Origin: Leuctra nigra
Taxonomy: Eukaryota; Arthropoda; Insecta; Plecoptera; Leuctridae
Direction: 5' to 3'
Assembly: GCA_934045905.1 (NCBI GenBank)
Contig: OW203765.1
Span: forward strand, 14,633,409-14,697,408
DNA length: 64,000 nucleotides
The notes under the pieces were generated by a model that ran no database searches, had not been told where the DNA came from, and saw only the letters and a list, made by a program, of their open reading frames with translations. Both the position numbers and the translations under genes were made by a program. Below, one piece after another: positions 35,349 through 45,297 of the stretch (position 1 is the stretch's first letter; every line of letters starts with the position of its first letter).

Positions 35349-35894
35349 GTGAGTCCATCACATCAGCTTGCTCATCTCTAGGGGAACATGCTAATATAAA
35401 CCCGCTCTAGCGTGGGCCCGAATATATGATACATGTTCAAGTGGATTCATTTTTGCCTGTCGTTAACATAAGTATCAAATGATCGAGTCCGAGCATAGAA
35501 ATAGAAGAATTTGTCCTATTTATAACAAAGTTGAATTGGCTAACGAAATGTGCAAAATTGGTATAGGATAGGTCCTAAGCCAATTTGGAAATCCAAAAGA
35601 TGAAAACTCCTTTGAACTTTTCACGATCATTCAGATCACGGAGAAATATCGTACCATACTTTATTTAAGATCATTCTCCGTTATTCCATGCAACTGCCGA
35701 TCAAACTTATCGACATTCGGTCAACACTTTACCTAAAGAAGCTAGATGAATATGGAGCGAGCTATTGCAATCCAATGAAAAGTTATTTTCATCTGAATCA
35801 ACCGGTTTTACTGGATTTACCAGATCGAGCGATGTTGGAATAATAAGGTTTTCCTCTCTTCTTATTGCCACAACAATGACGTGACTGTCAACAG

Positions 35895-36073
35895 ATCGGC
35901 TCGTTCTTCATGATCAACTTGTGTCTGGTCGTCATCGCAACGCAGTTCGCCGAGACGAAGAAGCGCGAGATGGAGCGCATGCGCCTAGAGAGAGAGCGAT
36001 TCAGATCGACGAGCACTCTGGCGTCGTCCACCAACAACTCCGAGCCCACGTCGTGCTACGCGGAGATGGTCAA
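35895..36073 (+). CDS. Ca-alpha1T: T-type calcium channel, exon 4: domain I S6 and proximal I-II linker
   Basis: It encodes the second half of S6 ([18 protein letters not shown]) and the charged cytoplasmic start of the I-II linker, including [12 protein letters not shown] and the Ser/Thr-rich [12 protein letters not shown], then CYAEMVK. This is where the Cav3 gating-brake helix-loop-helix begins. The beta-subunit-binding AID motif of Cav1/Cav2 channels is absent, as expected for T-type. Acceptor 'tgtcaacag'; donor GTAAGA at 36074; phase 2, completed by the single base A at the start of exon 5. Confidence 0.95.
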
Positions 36074-36262
36074 GTAAGAGTTTCATAGAATACTTTCAGA
36101 GAGATGCATCTGACATGGCAGGATGAGGAGATATGCTCGCAACACTTGCCATGATAGAAACATTCACAGTCGCCATATTGTCCATATCAGCAAAGTTTTC
36201 TTTTTCTTCTGCCTCTTCCCACTAGATGGCACATGGAACAGTATATTCCAAGAGAGCCTAAG

Positions 36263-36352
36263 GTCGGTGACAGGCAAAGATGAACCCGCGCTAGCATGGG
36301 CCGGCCTATACCTGGCAATGCTAAACAGGGTTCATCTTTGCCTGTCACCGAC
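36263..36352. repeat. Perfect 25-bp-arm hairpin
   Basis: gtcggtgacaggcaaagatg at 36263 is matched exactly by its reverse complement ending at 36352, with a 40-base centre. A diverged relative of one arm and centre is at 35398-35475 (cccgctctagcgtgggccc ... tttttgcctgtcg), so it is a dispersed MITE-like family. Confidence 0.75.
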
Positions 36353-36489
36353 ATTATGTATTTGTTATGTTAAGCTCTCTATCTCTTCCAACTGGCACGA
36401 TACGGACAGTCTCCAGCTGACAAATTGAATTGCCGTATCTCTACTCTCTAAAGTCTTCAATGGTCTTCCTCTCCTTCTCTTGTTTGCAG

Positions 36490-36830
36490 TCGCGTAGGAA
36501 GGATGGGAGGAATTGGTGGGCCTCTCCCCCCCCCCCCCCCCCCCCCCCCCCACTGATTCAATTGCTCTCCATATGTTTTTATAAATGTATATATCAAACT
36601 AAAATTATGCTTAAAAAGTGTTAAATTCGCGTAGAAATGCACCAAAAACATGATTAAAATTCAAAAAGAAATCCGGGACCGGGGCTGTGCGCCCCGGACC
36701 CGCGTATCACTGGGGGGCCCTGCCCCCAGGACCCCATAGCCTTCATAGCCCAAAAGTATCTGCAGCTAAAGTACTTTCGCAATATTATCCCTCTACTCTA
36801 GCAAATTTAGTTCCTACGCGCCTGTCGATA
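36490..36830. mobile_element. Transposon remnant with C tract and CGCGTAGGAA ends
   Basis: It starts 'cgcgtaggaagg' and ends 'ttcctacgcgcctg', which are inverted repeats. Inside are a run of about 28 C (36525-36552), 'cttaaaaagtgttaaa', 'cgcgtagaaatgcac' and 'gccccggacccgcg'. The same order of blocks recurs at 56545-56875. Probably a non-autonomous DNA transposon; family unknown. Confidence 0.6.
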
Positions 36831-37560
36831 TAAGCAACTTCTCTTTCTTCAGCATTTTCCCAAGCACATGTCTCCGACAGTTCCCCTGTGTCTTACTCTA
36901 CTTTCTCCGCCAAAGTCTTCGATGATCCTCTCCTTCTTTTGCCTTGAACATCCTGCCTGCTTTTATATCCAATAATCAGATTCGATTTCAAGTCTCCCAG
37001 TGTTCTAATGGGGTAAATAAAAGTTGAGCTATTTCAATCAAGACTGACTGTATTGTACCATGCAGTAGGGAAGTAACTGCTAACTTGACAATTGAAGTAT
37101 ATCCTGTGTTATGACCACTAAACTAAGCCTCAACTTCGAAGGCATCTTCGCAACCTGATCTCTCTTGAACGCGTTGCTCAAGGTTGGTGCTCAAGAAGTC
37201 TACCGGCTTCTGTCTGCCTCACAGATAAGATCAATTTCCTCGCCGCAACCCGATCGAGTTTCAATTTCAACAGCATCTGAGTTGCGTTCAAGACGCGAGC
37301 TTCTCTCACTTGATTATACCTGAAGATTCTAGACAATTTACCAGGAGTTGATGCAAAACATCAGTGTACGAGATTGCGTATACCGGCTACAAGTTATATT
37401 ACTTATTGATATTTCAACATTTCAGTCACTTTTACAATTGGATTGAAAACAATAACCCGATAATTATTATCACACATTTTAAACATTAATTTGATTTATT
37501 TCTGACTGAAGTAAATTATTCTGGATATTTTGTTAGTTTTTTATAATATAATAATAGCGA
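36831..37560. other. Intronic sequence, no gene seen
   Basis: No coding, RNA or repeat signal recognised. Confidence 0.4.
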
Positions 37561-37565
37561 GTTTT

Positions 37566-37925
37566 TTACGACTGTCGTCGTCTCCCGCTTCCTTGCCGCC
37601 AAGCATCTCGATCCTGCCAGTCGACGTCCTGCATTTGTCTGCCAAGCATGGCCTCTTCAATCCCCTTCAACCATGACGTCGCTGGCCTTCCCCTTCTTCT
37701 CCTTTTTGCCGGGGTCCATTCAAAAACTCTCCTTGGCCACCTCTCTTCACCCATTCTTCGCATATGACCGTACCAAGATAACTGTCTCTCCTCCACTCTG
37801 TCCACTATTGAGTCCTGTACATCCATTCTTCTCCTAATTTCTACATTGGGAACGTGTTCAAGACGAGACACTCTACCACTGCGCCTTAGGAAATCCATCT
37901 CCAGAGCGTGCAATCTGCCCTTATT
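37566..37925 (-). pseudogene. LINE ORF2 C-terminal fragment
   Basis: On the minus strand it carries the tail that follows the reverse transcriptase in many insect non-LTR elements: EMDFLRRSGRVSRLEHV, then LSWYGHMRRMGEERWPRRV and the basic KRRRRGRPATSW. Everything upstream (endonuclease and RT) is missing, so this is a 5'-truncated, dead insertion. It differs in sequence from the tails at 43179 and 50369, so it represents a third LINE lineage. Confidence 0.8.
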
Positions 37926-38900
37926 CAGCAATAATAATAAAAATAGATAATAGTATGTTAAATTTTCTTGAATCGAATTTAAGTTGAAACAGTTTCTTTT
38001 TAATTTGTGACAATAGCCATTATACATAAATAATCAATTCCATACATAGATTGGTTCCACTTTATTAAAAATATGTATTTTTTTAGGATAATATACCTTG
38101 GTTTTTATTTGAGCAACGTGAAATATGACGATCGCCGTCTAGGTGGCTCTGAGCTGTCAAAATTTTAGGTTATCTCATTTCAATACCTTCGCTATTTTAT
38201 TCATCGTTCTGAATGCCGTAAACACTCCATCAATCAATAACATTAACAACTGCATTTCTTGCAACATACTTCATGTGTTTATCTTTTACTTGATGTTTAT
38301 GGTCAAGTACAAAATACCTCACGCAAATAGTCTACAAGGAAATCAGCTGTCACTGAATGACAACACGTCAGACTACAATATTATTCTTTTCATCGGTCAT
38401 TATTGAACTTGGACGCAGGATGAAATGCAAGGTAATGTCCAAAGGTTGTTTTCCTTGATTCATACCGAGAGTGGGTCCTGCAGCATTTAGATGAAAGATA
38501 ATTATTGAAAGATTGGCTGCTCCTCGCCATTATTAAACTGGCATCTGACAGTAAGTTATAACAATTGTTCACTGTAATTTCTCAGTCATAATATTCCTGT
38601 CTTACATAATAGTGAAGTCAGTGGTAATCCCAGCTATCAAAAATATGTAGGTTCGCTCTCAGTTTTAGTTTGGAATACCTAGATTCGTAGGAAACTTCAA
38701 ATAAATGAATAGTTACCAACACTTGGCCAAATTATAAACTGCATTTGAACGAATGTTTGGCTTCTGGACAGGTTACTTGACAATTAATCCCTGTTATCCA
38801 GAATCCACGATGAAATCGTTAGCTGCCCCGTTAGCATAGACTTCATCACATTTTTATCAGCCAATCCGTTTCTTTCGGATAGAGTTTCTAGTTTAGCCTA
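37926..38900. other. Intronic sequence, no gene seen
   Basis: No supported gene; short ORFs only. Confidence 0.4.
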
Positions 38901-39380
38901 GTAGTGTGCATTGTAAACTTACCTGTGACATGACTCTGATTTGAACCCAACAGATGAAGTAGTGACATGTATAACGATATATTCTGTGTGTCTAGATACG
39001 TGGCCCACTTGTACCGGCGCGCCAAGCGGCGTCTGCTCAAGAAGTACCGGCTCTACAAGTACCGGCGACAACAGCAGCGGCCAAGTGTGCATTGTAAACA
39101 TACCTGTGACATGACACGCAATGACATGTATTCTGTGTGTCTAGATACGTGGCCCACTTGTACCGGCGCGCCAAGCGGCGTCTGCTCAAGAAGTACCGGC
39201 TCTACAAGTACCGGCGACAACAGCAGCGGCCAAGTGTGCATTGTAAACATACCTGTGACATGACACGCAATGACATGTATTCTGTGTGTCTAGATACGTG
39301 GCCCACTTGTACCGGCGCGCCAAGCGGCGTCTGCTGAAGAAGTACCGGCTCTACAAGTACCGACGACAACAGCAACGCGA
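38901..39380 (+). repeat. 149-bp tandem triplication of exon 5 acceptor region
   Basis: The unit comprises intron sequence (agtgtgcattgtaaac ... tgtgtctag) plus the first 85 bases of exon 5. Acceptors lie at 38995, 39144 and 39293, exactly 149 bp apart. Copies 1 and 2 are essentially identical in their exon parts and break off at 'cagcagcgg|ccaagtgtg'. Copy 3 differs by a few synonymous-type changes (ctgctgaag, cgacgacaacagcaa) and continues into the real exon. Confidence 0.92.
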
Positions 39381-39493
39381 GCAGAAGCAACTGGACGCCG
39401 CCGGGGGGACGGCGGGGGCGATCGGGGGCGGGGGAGGCGGCACCCTCGCCCCCGGCATCATAGCGCTGCAACAATACGTCATCTGCAACCATG
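39294..39493 (+). CDS. Ca-alpha1T: T-type calcium channel, exon 5: gating-brake helix and Gly-rich I-II linker
   Basis: The first base completes the Lys codon of exon 4 (MVK). The exon then encodes the strongly basic helix YVAHLYRRAKRRLLKKYRLY, corresponding to the second half of the Cav3 gating brake, and a Gly/Ala-rich stretch ending VICNH. I chose copy 3 of the triplication because only it reaches a good donor (GGTAAC, GT at 39494) with the phase (1) that exon 6 needs. The two upstream copies begin with the same helix but lead to stops or wrong phase. Confidence 0.9.
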
Positions 39494-39525
39494 GTAACAC
39501 CTTGACATCAACTACCTGTTGCTTG

Positions 39526-39775
39526 CACTGTTCTGCAGCGAGGCTAATGGCGACGGATGAATGATTATGATGATGATTGGGAGATGATGGTGAAGAGAAG
39601 GTAAGGATGGAAGGTGGGAAGGAAGCGGTCGTGGCCTATTAGTAAAATACTTTCCCAGCCTGCCACTCGACTGAGGGAATACCACGAAAAACCTCAGTCA
39701 GGAAGGACGGCAGCGGGAATCGAACCCGGGCCTCCGGAATACAAGTTTAGAGCGTTACCACTCAGTCATGCCTGT
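39526..39775 (-). mobile_element. tRNA-derived SINE, copy 3 (minus)
   Basis: Reverse complement of the 4831-5109 family. The B box reads ggaatcgaaccc on + at about 39715-39727, the A-box region is 'gttaccactcagtcatgcc' at about 39756-39774, and the 3' body is 'gcagcgaggctaatggcgac' at 39535. It inserted about 30 bp past the exon 5 donor. Confidence 0.8.
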
Positions 39776-40462
39776 TGCTTGCATATTCAATAGGATATTG
39801 GACGGATTAACAAGATGGATTTGTAACTCAGGAGGTCAATATGCAAATACTGGGAATGCTCCCTAATAGTAGGCCTCGACCGTCTCCTTCCCTGCGCCAT
39901 CCTTAACTATCATTTGTTCATTGACATTAGCAAATCAAGCCATCCTATAGATACTCATAATGATTGAGACGATTTTTAGTAAAAAAATTGGATAACTGTG
40001 CTGCAGAGATTCAATGTATATAATCAAGGTCAAGTCTGACTTTGGTCTCTGATTCTTCACCAATTTTGAGGGGCCAGTTAATGGTAGTTAGCTAGTTTAG
40101 GCGCGCATAGCAGGCCATGAGTTCAGTCAAAGGAAGTTGGAGCCTTTGGAGTCATTCCATAATGATTCTAAAATCGAATTAAATGTCTAGTTGCATACTT
40201 GATTGCGTTGTCAAGTATGCCAACGTTGATAAAGTTTGTCATCAAATATCTCAGCTAGCCAAACCGGTTAGTTAGATGGTTTATTGAAGTGGCCCTTTAA
40301 TTATGCTACTTAATTATTATTTAAAAGCTTGCTCGATTAACGTTCTTATTTCACTGGATCTTTGATTGCTCTCGTGTAGGTATTTAATTTCCTGGCCATC
40401 CACATCTCATCCCGGAAATGAAGCTGTTCAGAATCAATGACGTCATTAATCCCCTCTTTCAG
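39776..40462. other. Short intron part, no gene seen
   Basis: It contains a SINE body fragment at about 39850-39905 (aatgctccctaatagtaggcctcgaccg) and otherwise unremarkable AT-rich sequence ending in the 'cccctctttcag' acceptor. Confidence 0.45.
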
Positions 40463-40749
40463 ACGCCACCCACGGACACAACCATTCCCATCACCATCAC
40501 AATCACCATCACCATCGCCACCACCATCACCATCACCGCCACCGCACCGAGGCGCCACCGCCCACGCCGCAGGAGGTGGAGGCGCCTAGCAACGCGCCGA
40601 GCAACGCGCCGAGCAACGCGCCCAGCAACGCGCCCCGAGCCAGTCCCGAGGTCACAGACATTGACCCTCTAGCCAGCCCCAGGAGGTTGCCGGGGCTCCT
40701 CAGAGTGCCGTCCAACGGATGGAGTGACACGCCCACCTGTGGTACAGAG
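40463..40749 (+). CDS. Ca-alpha1T: T-type calcium channel, exon 6: His-rich I-II linker
   Basis: Two bases complete the Asp codon from exon 5. The 95 codons that follow begin ATHGHNHSHHHHNHHHH and continue as a His/Arg run, then TEAPPPTPQEVEAPSNA with PSNA repeated four times, then RASPEVTDIDPL. A poly-His tract followed by RASPE is also present in the I-II linker of vertebrate Cav3 channels, which confirms frame and identity. The tract may bind metal ions; that is inference. Donor GTGAGT at 40750, phase 0. Other reading frames of this exon look like Thr/Ile repeats and are shadows. Confidence 0.93.
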
Positions 40750-40761
40750 GTGAGTGATGTT

Positions 40762-41090
40762 GTCACCCTCCAGCACTAGGAGGCTGTTGAGAGTGTCACC
40801 CTCCAGCACTAGGAGGTTGATGAGAGTGTCCCTCTCTAGCACTAGGAGGTTGTTGAGAGTGTCACCCTCCAGCACTAGGAGGCTGTTGAGAGTGTCACCC
40901 TCCAGCACTAGGAGGTTGTTGAGAGTGTCACCCTCCAGCACTAGGAGGTTGTTGAGAGTGTCACCCTCCAGCACTAGGAGGTTGTTGAGAGTGTCACCCT
41001 CCAGCACTAGGAGGTTGTTGAGAGTGTCACCCTCTAGCACTAGGAGGTTGTTGAGAGTGTCACCCTCTAGTACTAGGAGGTCGTCCAGCC
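40762..41090. repeat. 33-bp minisatellite after exon 6 donor
   Basis: Ten units in strict 33-bp register (gtcaccctccagcactagga ggttgttgagagt) start 12 bp after the donor. It is open in several frames, giving false repeat proteins on both strands. Confidence 0.93.
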
Positions 41091-41580
41091 TATTGTAAGT
41101 GTCGATCAACGGGCGGATTGAATCACGGATGGAAGAAGGCAGTCGTGGCCTGTTTGTAGAGCATTTTCTCTGCATTTTCCTCTCAACTTAGGGAAGGGAA
41201 AACACTTCAAAGAATACCTTTGTTAAAGTTTAATCGGCAGAATTGTCATATTTAAATTTCGCAGTAGGTACCAACTTCGGAAAGTGTTTTCAAATCAGAT
41301 ATTTGGTCTGACGCGAGATTCTTGCGTTGGCGTTCATATTGCCGAGCTTTCCTCTCTAATCCCCCGAGCTTTTGACTCTTCGGAGAGCTTAGAAGCACTT
41401 AGTGGAAGCTTTGAGAGAACTTTTCCGTGGAATCTCTGGCACAAGTGGAAATGAGTCGCTTTGTATGCACTTTGTGGAGAGTTGAGTTCAACGGGAATCG
41501 AAAGAGATGCTCGGGCGTGCTTCAGACGATCGGGAGTTTGTGATCACTGACAGAAACCAGGTCATTGACTTTTATTTGCA
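41091..41580. other. Intronic sequence, no gene seen
   Basis: A minus-strand SINE body fragment is at 41106-41200. The region 41340-41530 is GC-balanced and non-repetitive with no coding signal. Confidence 0.4.
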
Positions 41581-41589
41581 TTATTTAGA

Positions 41590-43179
41590 TGGCAAAAGCA
41601 TTATCAAGAACTGCTGACCGAGAACAGACCGCTATACAGCAACATACAATACACATCAGTGCCAATAGCTCTTGGAGAAGTATGTGAGGAGGTGACATGT
41701 GCAGAGATCATGATGGCTCTAAAATCCACGAAGAATAATAGATCAGCTGGTCCTGGAAGTATACCTATCGAACTTATAAAAAATGCTCCGTTAGTAACTA
41801 TTGAATCCCTGGCCGGTATATTCACTGAATGCTTGCGTGGAGGTGAAGTACCGGGAGAATGGAAATTGAGCTACATCAGCTCCATCTATAAAAAAGGAGA
41901 CAGGAAGAACTGTGGAAACTACAGAGGGATCAGCGTTTTGTCGTCGATAGGTAGGCTGTATGGACGAATTCTGACTAAGCGGTTAGAACAGCAAGCTAGA
42001 GTCACAGAAGAACAAAGTGGTTTCAGGAGCGGGAGATCATGTGTAGACAACCTTTTCTGTATAAAACAACTTATGGACAAGAGTATTGCACATGGAAGTG
42101 AATTACACCTGATTTTCGTAGATCTTAAAAAGGCATTTGACAGCGTTCCTTTAAATAAATTATGGGAGGCTCTGGAAGATCAAGGGATCGAAACAGTTTA
42201 TGTGAATGCTATTAAAAAGCTCTATGAAAATGCTGTAAGTTGCGTAAAAAGTGGACAATCATATTCAGAAGAATTTAAAATCAACAAAGGTGTAAGGCAG
42301 GGGTGTCCTTTGTCACCAACCCTGTTCAAAATATACGTGAACAGAGTTTTAGAGAATTGGTCTAGGAAATGTAGTTCGATGGGTGTTAAAATTGGGAAAG
42401 AATATATACACTCTTTACTATTCGCAGACGATCAGGTGGTTCTTGCTGAAGATGAACACGATGCAGAATACATGATGAGAAAGCTTATAGAAGAATACGA
42501 TTCCTGGGGCTTAGAAGTGAATATGGATAAGACTCAATGTATGGTCATTGGAAGAGAGGGTCAAGACATGGTAACCGATAAAGGTATTATAAGATTAACA
42601 ACAGAGTACAAATATCTAGGTGTGACATTGACGGCTGACGGAACGGATGAGAGGGATGTGCTGAACAAGCTGGGCAGAGGAAGAGCGATCACCAGACAAT
42701 TACACCCAGTGCTTTGGAACGATGTCATCTCAACCAAGACAAAAACACGTATTTATAACTCATTCGTCGAAAGCTGCGCTTCCTATGGATCAGAAATCTG
42801 GACCTTATCTTCCCGAATGGCACAAAGAGTCCGAGCAATGGAGATGGGGTACTGGAGAAGATGCTGCAAGGTTACGATACTCGACCATGTGAGGAACGAC
42901 CGTATACGGGAAATGATGGGAGTGGAGACATCACTGACGGATTACATAGAGATGAAGCAACTCTTATGGTATGGCCATCTGAGAAGGATGCCAGATGAAA
43001 GATTGCCAATGAGAGCCTGGTCATGGGTACCGTCAAGAAGAAGAAAGAGAGGAAGACCAAGGAGGAGGTGGGCAGAAGGAGTTGACACTGCCATGAGAAG
43101 AAGAGGTCTTCGCGATGGAGACTTCTTAAATAAAGATAAATGGCATTTAGGATGCAGAATACGGCCTGAAGTGCTGTAA
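41590..43179 (+). CDS. Reverse transcriptase of 5'-truncated LINE
   Basis: The open frame extends upstream of any start codon, with the WQKHYQELL segment at 41590 that normally links endonuclease and RT. It contains RT motifs in order: NNRSAGPGSIPIELIK, YRGISVLSSIGRLYG, EQSGFRSGRSCVDN, VDLKKAFDSVP, GVRQGCPLSP and catalytic FADDQ. It ends with the GRPRRRWAEG tail. The endonuclease domain and ORF1 are missing, so the copy cannot mobilise itself even though this frame has no stop. It is in the sense orientation of the host gene. The 3' end is a short (taa)n/aataaa stretch at about 43190-43205. Clade not assigned. Confidence 0.88.
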   Translation, partial: WQKHYQELLTENRPLYSNIQYTSVPIALGEVCEEVTCAEIMMALKSTKNNRSAGPGSIPIELIKNAPLVTIESLAGIFTECLRGGEVPGEWKLSYISSIYKKGDRKNCGNYRGISVLSSIGRLYGRILTKRLEQQARVTEEQSGFRSGRSCVDNLFCIKQLMDKSIAHGSELHLIFVDLKKAFDSVPLNKLWEALEDQGIETVYVNAIKKLYENAVSCVKSGQSYSEEFKINKGVRQGCPLSPTLFKIYVNRVLENWSRKCSSMGVKIGKEYIHSLLFADDQVVLAEDEHDAEYMMRKLIEEYDSWGLEVNMDKTQCMVIGREGQDMVTDKGIIRLTTEYKYLGVTLTADGTDERDVLNKLGRGRAITRQLHPVLWNDVISTKTKTRIYNSFVESCASYGSEIWTLSSRMAQRVRAMEMGYWRRCCKVTILDHVRNDRIREMMGVETSLTDYIEMKQLLWYGHLRRMPDERLPMRAWSWVPSRRRKRGRPRRRWAEGVDTAMRRRGLRDGDFLNKDKWHLGCRIRPEVL

Positions 43180-43205
43180 ACAATCTGCTTTAATAATAAA
43201 TAATA

Positions 43206-44737
43206 GATGCGAAGCCACAAACTTGTCCTAATATATGTATGTAAGCAACGTGGTATAAACAAACAAAAGCTCTGAAAGTAAAATTGAATGAAATCTATTT
43301 TATCCGAAATAGATTGACTGTGCAATGCTATTTGGAACTAAACAATGTGACCCAGTCGGTGTTTACTCGAAAAATCGTTTCTTAAAATAAATATATTAGT
43401 GACCTTACAGCCTAGAATAGATTTATCAGATTTTTTCCGAGTCAGCTGTCCATCACATTTTCTATAAAATTTAGTTGCGTTCATCAAATGTTTTTTCACT
43501 AAATTCAATCTGTTGTAGTTTCATTTTTGTTGAGTTGACTTTTATAATGTCACTGTATGTAGCTTTCTTTAACCTTTACTAGTTTGGTCAGTGTGACATC
43601 TCAAACAAGATACCTAATTGTTTTCTCCGCCCGGTTTCATTGACATTTGCAATTTCAGTTGTTTAGTTTTTGACAACATAAGATTTTGATTTTAAATGTT
43701 AAATGCAACAAGTGAGCAACTATACTCTTCACTCTGGACGATGCAAACTTGTAATTCTATAAATAGAAACGGAAACTGCTACCATGGATCGTAATATATT
43801 TTATTTTATTTCTCATTGAAGATCGACGAAGACTTCGAAGCAAGTAATCGCAAAGTGCTTTCAGGTTAAGCCAACAAAGTTAGTTCGTAAAGTCAATAGC
43901 ATGTCCGAATGTGCTGGTAGACGTTCAACAAGTCGCTCGTTGAAGTTGAGGCCAGCGATTTGCATTCCGGAACCGCGGCGTCGAGTTGCACGTAAAGCAG
44001 TTCTTCAGCTCAACAAGTGGCGGGAAACCAAAGCTCGGGACAGACTTCTTCGAGTGCTTCCCTAATGCGATCCAACTGAGATTAAACAGAAACTTCCACT
44101 TTCAGAAAGTAGAGAATGAATGTGGCTTCGAGGATAATAGAGTACATCTGGTAAAATTGCAACAGGTGATTCCTCTTTCTACCAAGTAGTAAGGAGAAAG
44201 AATGTACAAAAATGGGCGCTATTAAATAATTTTAGATAGTTTGGAAGAAGTCAAAATCTACTAAGTCTGGTTGACCTGATTGACAGAGCGTTTTTTTGTG
44301 ACTTTAGGCAACTGTTCAAATGAATAAATATGGAGCCTTTATACTTAGATTCTATTCCCCTTCTCTATGGTATAGATCGAAGAATTAAAATGATCAGAAC
44401 AAAGCATAATCATAACTTGATAAACGTCATGATTAATGAAGGACATCTTATTGAAAATAAAGTCATAACTCTTGAATCTTGAGCTGTAAAATCTGGCAAA
44501 TATTCCAAAACATGACGTATCTTTGTTTGTCTTCTTTAACCATCGCTCGTGGTGTGGTACAGTGGTGAAACTATGTTCTCATAATTATTTGACCCTGAAG
44601 CTATTACGCTATAAGGGTGATTTTCAAGCAGCTTATTATAGTAATATCGACCTCATTGGTGATCGACAGAAGGTTTAAATATTTGAGTCATGTTGAACTG
44701 TCAGCAACAAGTAGACCACTGTGCGTCTCTCCCCCAG
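43206..44737. other. Intronic sequence, no gene seen
   Basis: AT-rich, no supported gene. The less AT-rich patch at 43820-44050 has a 67-codon ORF of unknown significance. Confidence 0.4.
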
Positions 44738-44938
44738 GGCACACAGACGCTGCTGAGTCCGCCGTCGAGTCTGACGCCTCAGCGACGTCGCAGCAGCGTC
44801 ATGTTCAGCGACGTCGTCTTCCTGCACGGCGACGTCGCAGCGCCGGGCGTCGAGACGACCAGGAACGTCTGCTCCAGCGAGAAGATGACGCAGACGGGAG
44901 ACGGCAACGTATGGGACGATCTGCCCGCGCAGCAGACG
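44738..44938 (+). CDS. Ca-alpha1T: T-type calcium channel, exon 7: I-II linker with RRRSS site
   Basis: Sixty-seven codons, phase 0 at both ends: GTQTLLSPPSSLTPQRRRSS, then a region ending VWDDLPAQQT. The Arg-Arg-Arg-Ser-Ser motif is a plausible basophilic kinase (PKA-like) site; this is inference from the motif. The linker is poorly conserved between phyla, so assignment rests on the clean acceptor (ctctcccccag), donor (GTAATG at 44939), open frame, GC-rich codon use like the other exons, and phase agreement with exons 6 and 8. Confidence 0.8.
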
Positions 44939-44989
44939 GTAATGCATCTCGCTGTCTTGGTATACCTGTTGCTTTTAACTCATCGGTTA

Positions 44990-45297
44990 CGAAGATCGTG
45001 GTTTTTTAAAGTGTTTTTTCTTCACGCGAACAGAGTTTTCAAAAATCAACGATTTAGTGTCCATTTTACCTCACTATACTCAATAATGCCACACACTGGA
45101 GTACTTTATGACCTCTAGTACGACCTCCAAGTGTTCAATACGATTATTTTATGATAAATATCGTATTCAACATTATGAGGTCAGCATTATTTAGTTTGGT
45201 TAGCTTGAAATTATCGCAAATATCTGACTTTTTTGTAATTCTGTTAGCGTGAAGAAAAAACTAATAAAAACACTTTGAAGAACCGTGCGAGTCCCGT
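44990..45297. mobile_element. Long-hairpin MITE, diverged copy 2
   Basis: It shares 'aataatgccacacactggagtactttatgacctct' with the copy at 32666. The ends pair as tttttaaagtgttttttcttcacgc with gcgtgaagaaaaaac...aacacttt. The right half is shortened. Confidence 0.7.

Noticed and set aside
38967..39263. 98-codon ORF through triplication copies 1 and 2
   Set aside because: The 149-bp period shifts the frame between copies, so only the first part encodes the channel helix; it then ends at TGA.
40669..41175. Leucine-rich-looking repeat ORF on the minus strand and Arg/Ser repeat ORF on the plus strand
   Set aside because: Both are readings of the 33-bp intronic minisatellite.
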